Assembly: GCF_001310275.1 (NCBI RefSeq)
Contig: NZ_LGYZ01000006.1
Span: 25,814-89,813, forward strand
DNA from: Nocardia arizonensis
GTDB lineage: Bacteria > Actinomycetota > Actinomycetes > Mycobacteriales > Mycobacteriaceae
Direction: 5' to 3'
DNA length: 64,000 bases
Below are positions 21,001 through 22,990 of the stretch, in pieces. Below the pieces are notes generated by a model. That model saw nothing but the letters and a program-made list of their open reading frames with translations. It searched no databases and was not told the DNA's origin. How positions within the stretch are numbered: the first letter of the stretch is position 1; each line of letters begins with the position of its first letter. The translations under genes and the position numbers were made by a program.

Positions 21001-22986
21001 CTGTCGACGTGGGACCGCGCGGCCGAGGAAATGGAACGGATCGACAACCTCGGACTGTCCGAGGAGGCTGCCTCGACCGAATTCTGGAACTGGCTGCGGC
21101 GCCAAGACGCTCGAACATCGGCCGGATTCGCCGAATTCTTGAAGGCCTCCTGGGGGTTCGTCGAGACCGATCCGCTCGGCCGGCAGTTGGCGCCGTTGTT
21201 CGAGGTGATGGAGCAGTGGGAATCCGGGGCGCCGATGGCCGGTTCGCCGGTCGCGCAGTGGGCGGGGGATCGGATCAAGCAGCTGCTCGACCGCGGCGAC
21301 ACCGTGGTCCTGTCCACCCGGCGGCTCGAGGTGGGCCGACGTCACCCCGACACCGACCTGACGCATCAGCACGCGCACGTGGTCGCCGGTGTCGTCACCG
21401 ACGAGGCGGGGAACGTCACCGCGGTGCGCCTGATCGACCCGTTCTGGTGGCTGCCCGAACACCGGTTCGCGGACGGCATCGAGGTGCCCCTGCGATATCT
21501 GAATCAGTTCGAGAGTCTGTCGTCGGTCGGGATGGGCGCGCGGTTGGCGTACGGCTGGGACACGGCCGTTCCGACCGCGGAAGGGTACGGAACGTCGCAG
21601 CCGGGAGACGAACTGGCACAGGCATTCGAGTCGACGCTGTCCCTCGACTCCGCCGCGGGTCAACTCACCTCGTCCAGCAGGCCGCAGAACGATCCCACGC
21701 TCTGGGCGCTCGAGGTTCTTCGCAGCAGCTCGGAGCTGAATCGTCGTGAGTGGCTGGCGCACGCCGCGACCGGGATCACCGATCACAACGAGTACGCCGC
21801 GCAGCGCTACGGCGACAAGGCCGCGGCGATTCTGCATGACCTCGACAGCCTCAACGAGGAGTTCGGCGTCACCCGTGACTTCCGGCAACTGCTGATCGAT
21901 CCGGGCGTCGTCTCGGAGACGCACCGGCCCGCGTTCCTGGAGTTCGTGCGAGCGGGGACCTGGACCGAGCAGACCGTGTTCGATATTCGGCACGCCTTCG
22001 CGGATTCGCTGGGGAAAACGACGTACTACCGTGCGCTGAAGCTGACGCAGGAAGCGGCCGAGCAGATCCAGGCCGAGACCGGTCTCAGCAGCCGCGCCTG
22101 GCGGACGGCCACCGCCGCCCCCGGTCTCGAAGGTGCGATCCGTGCTGGCCAGTCCGGTGTGCTCGATCCCCGTGAAATCTTCGATGCGCCACTGAGCCAG
22201 GCGATGACGAACCATGTCCGGCCCTTCTCGCGAACATCCACGATGCGACCGTGGGGCACCCTGAAACCGGTCGCCAGCTACAAACCCGCCGCGACGAAGG
22301 AACAGCGTGATGCCGGTGCTGCGCGCATCGATCAGAGCAGAGTCACTACACGCGCGACCGAGCTGCGCGCCATGGAATTCCGCTATTGGGAGCCGTATCT
22401 GACGGCTGCGGCGAGGCAGCTCGGCCTGCTGGCCGAAGCGGATGCGCTGTCGCTGAGGGCGTTCGACAACTTCACGGCGGTACAGCGGTCGGGAATCCAC
22501 CAGATCGCACGTCCTGCGTACATCGCGGCGCGAAACAGCGACCTCGATCGGCTCAAGGACGCCGATGCCTTCCAGTCGGTCACGCTGGATCAGCGTGTGG
22601 CGAAGTCGGTTGCCGCCACTCCGGAGATGGCCGGACAGCTGCGCGACGGGGAGTCGATCTACCTGTTCGAACTCGAGCTGTCCCCACTCGACGTCATCGA
22701 TCCCGAGGACTATGTCGGCAGCGCCGAAGCGCCGAAGTTCGTCAGATTCAGCGGCGGCGAATGGTTCGCCTACAGCGGCGATATCGAGGGGATCGTGCTG
22801 GGACATATCCACTCGTCGCAGATCCGGTCGGCCGCCCCGCTCGACCCCGCACGGTGCCAGGACTGCCAGATGGAGCTTTCGTGGGATCCCGTCACCGGCC
22901 AGGTGACCGCACACCAGCACCCGCCGGCGGGCGGGTCGTCGGCGGGCGGGTCGTCGGCGGAATCCCCGGACTTCCTGGACCTGTGA
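1..22986 (+). CDS. giant ESX-linked polymorphic protein with SecA-like, calpain-like and OTU domains (5' partial)
   Basis: The frame is already open at base 1, so the start lies upstream; a GTG at 52 is only the first possible start codon in view. At least 7,661 codons are uninterrupted. In order: an N-terminal region of W-rich modules (about 80-1020); a SecA-like ATPase module (about 1300-2925); an Ala/Asp-rich predicted coiled coil (about 2930-3480); a long array of calpain-like units (about 4100-21530) separated by beta-rich linkers; an OTU-type cysteine protease (about 14035-14450) between two copies of a 105-residue module; and a C-terminal region (21700-22986) ending in a Gly/Ser-rich tail. 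No signal peptide can be judged because the N-terminus is missing. The gene ends 4 bp before a WXG100-domain gene, and an ESX core lies downstream, so secretion by type VII is inferred. The C-terminal domain resembles ADP-ribosyltransferase-fold toxins only vaguely and is left unnamed. Confidence 0.9.
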   Translation, partial: YGWEPSGAKDGDADGKPVAGKPNLLSRNVHWYTEKERAPHRFTVGDDLTWKKVGDGDGAPSAGKKSDASTTSGDSAEEPKGATPPEVPPIENMVGDDGDITTTMPRYGPLLKRWGENEAPTMRTVVVDHDGNWYISAVEHESFHNAGVYAAFQAQFVKGKMTAVLDWAGAYEIAPARTRKVLTDLGLYETVEHFDRGGRKYSDEDKANWYAAEPTPSDKSHAEGAESTGGTDKDHDTEGRLQGGVKWDDIADLGDEPKVLSKTDWADADIANVKVAVLGDKTTAHYIWRAGDGTTTENSRWRRLSADGDGAVETDFTGDISDVLSDPRLTEFAVPADTDIVVKKTSRPDHGDDDALGAAGRRDGSGEGRDRDLLTVPPPREDGSAEPDSAPVPPKDPAATAKHFEDQAREILDQHRRQADEWSGRTTEDLTELLKGAAHHNDPARAEDYRRAVGAAVELILREDGKTAYQTQVMGTMAMHAGPIRMAAGEGKSLVFMATAMLMASSGDGPVHVYTTRDTLADKAFADFSKTLKKYGFEIGRLRSDSLPEGLTPDLDPAAPPKPTIYVGTVSDGVFGRMRGIEVPGKRALIDEIDEALGGSSSFILADRGGVASEHVTTTVNDAQKFLSKHLADGALTLEHFGKTDERVGPAKLTPEGVEVVEELLRAGGPRGPKALDPQQLAEQVRAVEMAATARWEYPEQDSYIIDEKNQRVVIIDKISHKVMADAKTSTESRWNGGLAQAIEAKHGLPVRSDTGAAQSTTAKEFFAQFYDKVTGASGTPDGAAAVLAQLGAPDIVSIPRNKDSRLTILDTVTAVDQPTKHRMIADEIIAAHRDRPDPRPILMIANRNSEVAAVSDLLGPTVEHVRVDADQFLAWGEHAEGNLLKLLDVAGQSGSVLLINRQGGRGVDIFIDKLIDEAGGLHVLVTSKSDLRDIDIQAESRAARNGQQGSARYYMAADDELFAHSPDHQISVIQYRDAVADHHAAVATHTKSAADLDAAVAAHDAAVTARDTADTEHQHLLAESTTATARFEAANADYEAANATLAVADAADRAPPAERAGGSTPAAVAAAEAARDAARDARDAAAAAADQAAVAARDAAQVARDAAGAVRETHAALEAAQAAEAAAARARHAALLEREAAENVLHDAVPDLQARNAAKQLADSVRLPMSTTSANRTPIDPAVTSPAVLAPVSGNAEHNDHRSAQSEFDAAVHGSGLARPEPPAATKPVMPVTVTEIDNPGLLVSDVTGHLVPVAPGQHLDVDDNVDASFREVDVPGAGRVLLPNTLIAAAFDQVRSAAGSLQLVPKVSGIVAFDADSNAQVMPDGPMFVRPYHDAGESRSRMEVFGGPAVGWLRVDADRSSVRSRRAQGPLYPSDVDVPRPADVLQGSAADCYLFANLLGMASNTPSLITDMIAPAVVDGQPVYRVRFYDPETAGWVWVTVDDTFYVNADGTMTYAVHGADQPLWAAVIEKAWAVFHGGEHGYHGLDLGMPGKTAAMLRPPTLPGPETGRAQPTRAVDEPMFADPFQLDRDTLAELLGRSGFARMVLDAESRFAALGRGTVAQTRDKFLVFLDKEVKTAATRAADRLRRAQVRPSELADLDRAAVAEILGGDGLADAVLEVLAGWDAVDDALGHNSFSAFLTEQWQGPRRALEQHLDAWKSDTKLSDTTVAQWMADRIDHLVRRGDTVSLGTKAAFDTATYHPSSVLTAKHAYSVVRVDRSGATTRVVIRDPRHDREIGVPIDELNQFTTISAAGAGTLFVFGAANVTAASSSTVVARTPAGDLLGVSNPFRRRPAAGATAQFTAPPALPGFGLLPSSVQRAEKTLEWWTAHGERWWNELRFAELPQDARYRLTTKYHKLRDLAGIPAAVRDEMNRGYLTAELDRLDRVRSERQLTAGERTLHLFVSQASRGLAQAEEYARRGAELSGIAAPPVYVLSCRPQAFDGAGSMILSYGDADRAETVAWHVPGERPAGLPQQWRGLRTGMDLYTAAEHDSLAASTAVVVWMAHDGAFGPESTASALNWAKDTSADGKQRLASAVSRFHGVRTVLERGGAAPPPHTLEVHDHRWHTNPGEIHDRPTRRIDQPVNRALHGLPAADPGLPVPVLVSMPVTRRLFTGVPGEQDVLRDNDRRHAGDQHLSAQLRELARERPGWVRRMVRERLDGAYEVRFTGPDGRAIRVAVDRQFPAYDGAMAYGAHRPDRPLWPLVVEKAWQTLLSTEESGPYIQGALRGNRYSVVNALRPAGEWTPAGSWRPTRGAVHRVDEHPMNLSESALAAALGNADAAEVISGLRHDWERRQTVVPDFAVWEAVRAARAAARAPENSVDVVLAWLQQGGDIADQHRFEVELAISTAEQPVLRQPLRQLRTRLLSYGEAVSARWPALFDALTANLTREEFAHWMRVNDVSTTAGFRAFLEEQFVGTEHQAMYDSSWPRLLDAMSEWDTDAPVSPSALRDSVGSRLHQLFEHSRALIVSTRPAWPNSPTESGLLGDYRYEVSNVFLDDTDRVTAVLLTDDTGRETIVPAHYFNQFLVLSGYDQADRPLRTAAPAPPQYPADDLAPPEYRAEELAPLDQYLDEFGFPVPHQLVTAIVDRYGSQIVVPSADFTDFARAPIAEVAATPLGLLAARDLDGPLFGPTGRPHVEDLRHLPQWPVVRHLRNLAADPAALERLLRPVVEKSESATRAVGLDVLLPVSGTPTWIRVQRSTALPQTGPANTPVWGAMFLEALAAARVLENQDASWQAVVHFDFTESAETDDAGPIPLVPAGTTTSGAPVEYVRSYPIRRPGATRTDVMFGYERVLPTPIGSSVVQLERLDADGDLVTVDRDELADLGLPAFSLLRGAPWPDEVGPLADHLAHLPDSPAVNQLRQLAAEDPNRLRDLVRVDGDGTTATVHLLVQGTPQWVRVNGVTALPGPAQDGTWADHPTWPAFVLEAYEATRDDSDDEDTDFAAYDDQELFAPFPIAQADEQITPPDFVIDDVAGLAALHAAAAASNPFGPHNGMPTGPVLAPIGLGTRVVYGYAPLVAADGSVVEPFDGGILSLQARFLRDDGTDTARVTGLSGTVEVPMAMLAAHGYHWDPVHEWLARAIPLPNGELVFEHQRVVVDPRPFPGHVLLHVGDRRHWIDERVAAQFGLIRPGGTRVSGALTLPSGAQVMISQLPVVVDPSPQTRPGQILLRNEGEPLWVAEDQAAAAGLRRARRLDRPIFGERGPTVDDLAGLPDWPEVEELRARAANPVNILSMVRYVVVDGGAIRTVDGVDTAIFPNYVDKHGNVLSRAGGVLVSNSNVIGIDVLLSVAGQPRWVRVDRSTVIQAMMSDATPSWPLLFLEAVGAVRAYETGIGVPVHAAPRATPTLLTQAFHAPSDDAPALGNPGPTQPVTATAPQFAPTQFAADVEMALLRPSSGPVDAGMPVLTSPGSRLAFEFPPLVHMSGAGRRVWPPFEGGILLVTGALDERTGYVRLSGPNGTLPVSLAALAAKGYRWDAANGWYARAVTVQTLDAGDIVLFEHQTVVAEPHPQSPDHLSVRAGGRTYSIATAEANRVGIRLPQQLGGDLYGARGPVVEDLAGLPDWAAVRQLRELVGDPAGITTMLRQVVDRDGNLTHVDVAMLVAGERQWVRVDRSTIVPADPAVTDLATTPIWPYAMLAAHLAARTIDDASAIDDLMDSQWIGNRAAALVNHGLFARDGVDEDDVAAGLKDEPALQETETVAHPAQVGDLPGNSTPPLDAALPVSGPVTVGTPHPIADVLDDGELAALFDTPEVESAAFERAAIPVPDGSAVIAPAGMEWPMPVTTAHIPAAPGTMLVSDNKQRLVAIRTARSLPVLAREADGHVRVQLPDGRTAVLTPEMVAAAFVPGRRLNRADGQELLRPIIPPSPHSLGWVVDAAGAVVELPGKAFRARPHSGEPRYSMAVHAGPEFRWYAVEPTRLDVKAERARGPLYGPTGLPQPGDAKQGRLGDCYLIAPLIGMATDHPGLITDMIKPVDHLDGMYDVRFYDEQTHTWVWVRVDDTFYHRGTDGTMIYAVQNPDQPFWPALIEKAFAILRGGAAGYQGIHGGNSAAAGATLRPPVLPGTAGRSQPSASERLSLTRLPFLVDYDTMIDIAGSAGFVRMMQGWEHEFRTAQLAQDDLGAAFKTLALKEVNAELKRVRAALDSPELASVPLSAITRADLIAQLGDNGTVDAVLEALSARTNDDNRVGFVTRLGKQWRAASSNIEQHLSAWFANTRLADTAVAQWLAARIEFLLSRGDTVTLGTRSNIARTYHPTAPVVSGHGYSVRRVLRSGTDTYVEVVDPHRPDTSLRIPLDELNLFRTLSSTGAGTMFASGGLPDQSVSAAARPTSEVLEPAPTAPEWAVAVEQWFDGAWTVHTGAVAEWRPVDPADIMLLGTSAQQLFVLHRGRAGRIEALDFQGRPVALDERGIGGLISDHQLTEFLVGRIEMAPQYDVTGRVVSFTGLLDEWVEPAFVAPVDAVIERETLVAVPTPPRARVPEAGILLDRGRGLVDGQRYAVRRSDDPALVEVKPVTGGDAWLMSAEHAAAFGLYPAQPIDGALWGPEGPSPEDVPELLGDKEFTEQLRELARRDPGAIVDMFAMADAEDRATASRYRIMIADSTGPVLVEVDRLLHPDAEGRPVIEDGHPVWPHLVRKAYDRTRFAEILGIDTTAIDFAPTRDQLQRLPADARVIAIAADGNCFFRAVSAIIGQDHATIRADLVAYLLDRRAEFEHFVVIEEGESRAQKFLDDVTALRRDGTYANDAADFLVVAAARRYGIDLAVMDDAGNVVETHGVPGSSTRHYLLRREVAGGHYNLAMVSGQPSGSGQVFGHPSGTPQRQATRRVVGAAVRRLLAVLAGVPRTPKTPRTVEPWFDKELPPLPASSARISADNDAPLWENALDQWFDGDWSDFSGAVARWRPADRAEIMLLGTATRHLFVLHSGPAGRVGVLDFDGRPVVLDARGIDGLISDHQVTEFLLGHIEMAPQHGRVVSLTGLDTLLAEQEDTFAAPTDDTTPAQATDLARAVDSLRAVPDYGAELAAQQYGPESGIAPAHGRPVFAGTSLPVPARRTAADEIVLAGVAPLPEVTVPPVHAGLHEKRRIVVGPDGLLYRSDGSLFDTRWSASPHGGHQQPTHLTQSPMNRRAILVMDERGNMWAVPSGEFDGKTITPASLLGAGRAAASAWIEVRAGVLTVLADANGEYGFDMSQHNGNALLYLMRGQPAGAGPVMPRMLVAEDFRHLRYVGAGRTPSEPGWIEQDWLGSRTASEQVAAPLGTAARRPLPIAPDGATSQLVETAPQTKGSRVWPRDLPTITTEAGTTLRSLPGGILRHRSLPTRVRVDDNGERSYFVTGADGTGWVTGRTLHSNGYRLDAANGRFARELTLPTSAGPITLSVNELLRVEQDPAAPDRVLLFRGAAAPVSVAADQADRLGLRPLRRLAHRVFATSGPSIDDLAHVGLAPDSAVLEQLRDLVTHNPKRLVSMFTSLGRDFGVLLMVRGRPRWVRVDRFTTMDFTGTDNDPIWPLLLLEAVAAVRKAEDQHDVQLSLHDREYDTDAGIWIPAASVDDELDSRVATWLSAVTDGPPAAPEPTATGDDDQTEWERAQLLIVWTDAAGNHPDAQLTLYDAGRGVTVQMTRQELADQGYVYSNTELGKRFTLPIIENAHGLPTGPELNPAAPQTYPSAVTPATVDEPGAVDQLPAADILIPPTAVTLPTTTGPLHLAAGTRIAARRTASHPDHVWIRQPRQALWHLAAEADLAAAGMEVPHVVRVLGDLFGPDGRPHAGDTGQIGLGTCYLQSLLRSLTMTHPDWIQQMVEERDGGFAVRFTGPTGYVWIPVDRRFYAVGSGADQRLAYGVHAPGRPLWAVVIEKALAIYVGGDRGYAGISGGTAAATAAILAPLHAWNSIGRPARFRATDDLGYAHPMTMGQDALAAVVGSSALAREVLQLEQAWRDRIKNQTQTGPEHNPYVAEGFRAFLRSTMDPAGFDRLLQATALWDAMRDWDSGRPQTTGTALTQWALDRIGYLVDHGDAVVLGTRGDLDQDAPGNIGLLSGHAYTVLGVETDAATGHVTGVVVVDPGRSMYDPAAFITVTQTHLNAFIMLSSAGPGSWGAHGHDYLPTQLLGFGAPPAEPPAPNRATRPSPAPWAMSVVDASTNQPVAPPIPRSTRPAVVAPIATVVATAPPASEFALPPAATDIPRQGFSLDAYSGHRVRLADGARVPLRVHEDHVWLLAASEQNSTPQWHQFDKDAVTRRGVEVPQVVTMDNVLFDPDRLPSVLDVEQGMFGTCYLMADLIGLAEQHPNWIYDMIIEMADGTFDVRFTEQIDDLHRREVWISVDRNFYVYDAERPYAQRKSGMPLWAMVIEKAWAKYRGGDDRGYVGIEGGSAGATAAAFQPPTVTGRHGRLVSSRAMDDHYFAHPLTLGQDALAELIVGPGVQEENAHRSALEPAEEILDLEPAWREWMNRWADHTNWDRAKSVWRSLHGTNSAIDPNEPRYRRWLDANNAHTSTGFRTFLRETLSADRYAALAPALEVLHTEMAKWESGQPLEESSVLTQWVADRIARLLERGDNVTVGTRRVRNGNVHPHTGLPAGHGLSVTRVVTENGRATALELRDPTDWIDFPNAVAPSRIVSVRHLNQFLLLSSAGPGTRFAHGWDAFVTPTYWPVRASAVVGDRALDLAGTGAGRTALSSQNDLADRDVPLTAADSILANRYDADNQDLLPAALVKIRTDLELESNGVLVELEAGSRVAVRLDTGTPDRVLVYAAAVGSEESTWHAVDRSVLVAAGVTLPALVRVSGPLFGAGGLPAVTDVKQGDIGTCYLMADLIGLAAKHPTWVQQMIRPRDGGGWEVRFTEEVVDDSGRPAPRASAFDDPVRREVWIAVDDRFYAVGTDMAYAAHQTGHPLWPAVIEKAWAIYTGQHEGYAGIEGGLPGATGAALWPTVLTGSSGRTLSKRAVDDMGFAHPMSLGLDLVTDILGDTTLAKEVLSLESEWQAWMNGWSDLSTWDRAAEEMERIDNLGLSEEAASTEFWNWLRRQDARTSAGFAEFLKASWGFVETDPLGRQLAPLFEVMEQWESGAPMAGSPVAQWAGDRIKQLLDRGDTVVLSTRRLEVGRRHPDTDLTHQHAHVVAGVVTDEAGNVTAVRLIDPFWWLPEHRFADGIEVPLRYLNQFESLSSVGMGARLAYGWDTAVPTAEGYGTSQPGDELAQAFESTLSLDSAAGQLTSSSRPQNDPTLWALEVLRSSSELNRREWLAHAATGITDHNEYAAQRYGDKAAAILHDLDSLNEEFGVTRDFRQLLIDPGVVSETHRPAFLEFVRAGTWTEQTVFDIRHAFADSLGKTTYYRALKLTQEAAEQIQAETGLSSRAWRTATAAPGLEGAIRAGQSGVLDPREIFDAPLSQAMTNHVRPFSRTSTMRPWGTLKPVASYKPAATKEQRDAGAARIDQSRVTTRATELRAMEFRYWEPYLTAAARQLGLLAEADALSLRAFDNFTAVQRSGIHQIARPAYIAARNSDLDRLKDADAFQSVTLDQRVAKSVAATPEMAGQLRDGESIYLFELELSPLDVIDPEDYVGSAEAPKFVRFSGGEWFAYSGDIEGIVLGHIHSSQIRSAAPLDPARCQDCQMELSWDPVTGQVTAHQHPPAGGSSAGGSSAESPDFLDL
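1300..2925 (+). other. SecA-like DEAD/helicase ATPase module inside the giant protein
   Basis: The order of motifs follows SecA closely. A Q-motif-like stretch leads to the P-loop AAGEGKS (about 1459-1480; SecA has TGEGKT). The Walker B region reads LIDEIDE (about 1765). The segment around 2110-2345 parallels the SecA segment containing the EAKE motif and GMTGTA (here QAIEAKHG and GASGTP). The C-terminal helicase half keeps GRGVDI (SecA GRGTDI) and a motif VI-like ESRAARNGQQG, with both arginines in place. The SecA C-terminal scaffold and zinc tail are absent; the module passes straight into coiled coil. ATPase activity is therefore plausible but unproven. Confidence 0.85.
13063..14985 (+). 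repeat. duplicated ~105-residue module flanking the OTU domain
   Basis: Two closely similar copies lie at about 13063-13375 and 14677-14985. Both start with a QWFDGxW motif, continue with a VARW/VAEW-RP segment and IMLLGT, and end with LISDHQxTEFLxGxIEMAPQ. They bracket a degenerate calpain half-unit and the OTU domain. This suggests a segmental duplication or the insertion of a cassette between the copies. A related motif (DPRLTEFAVP) occurs once near the N-terminus at about 985. Confidence 0.7.
14035..14450 (+). other. OTU-type cysteine protease domain inside the giant protein
   Basis: The stretch carries the OTU signature DGNCFFRAVS, with the nucleophile Cys codon at 14083-14085 preceded by the Asp-Gly-Asn oxyanion segment. 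An AADFLVVAAARRYGIDL helix follows, and a terminal GGHYNLA motif supplies the catalytic His (codon 14422-14424). The length (about 135 residues) matches minimal OTU domains. OTU proteases cleave ubiquitin chains in eukaryotes, and bacterial copies are often effectors or protein-processing enzymes. Whether this copy acts on host ubiquitin or on the giant protein itself cannot be read from the sequence. Confidence 0.8.
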
Positions 22987-22990
22987 ACCG

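Larger units (their letters stand above)
4100..21530 (+). repeat. array of about twelve calpain-like (C2) cysteine protease units
   Basis: Five units keep the calpain Cys motif (QGxxGxCYL type), with Cys codons at 4180, 11887, 17371, 18853 and 20452. Each is followed by the PLWxxVIEKA helix and, some 300-330 codons after the Cys, a His in a GHxYxV-type motif (codons near 5137, 12826, 18151, 19771, 21370). The position expected for the catalytic Asn is Asp in every one (for example codon 5197). One full-length unit (about 6350-7620) lacks both Cys and His. Six short units (about 7894, 8520, 9610, 10660, 13650 and 16300) keep only the N-terminal half, with a WVRVD-type strand and the PxWPxxxLEA helix, and have no Cys. 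The relationship between intact and decayed units is visible in the shared GPLxGxxG lead and in the spacing. Confidence 0.8.
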
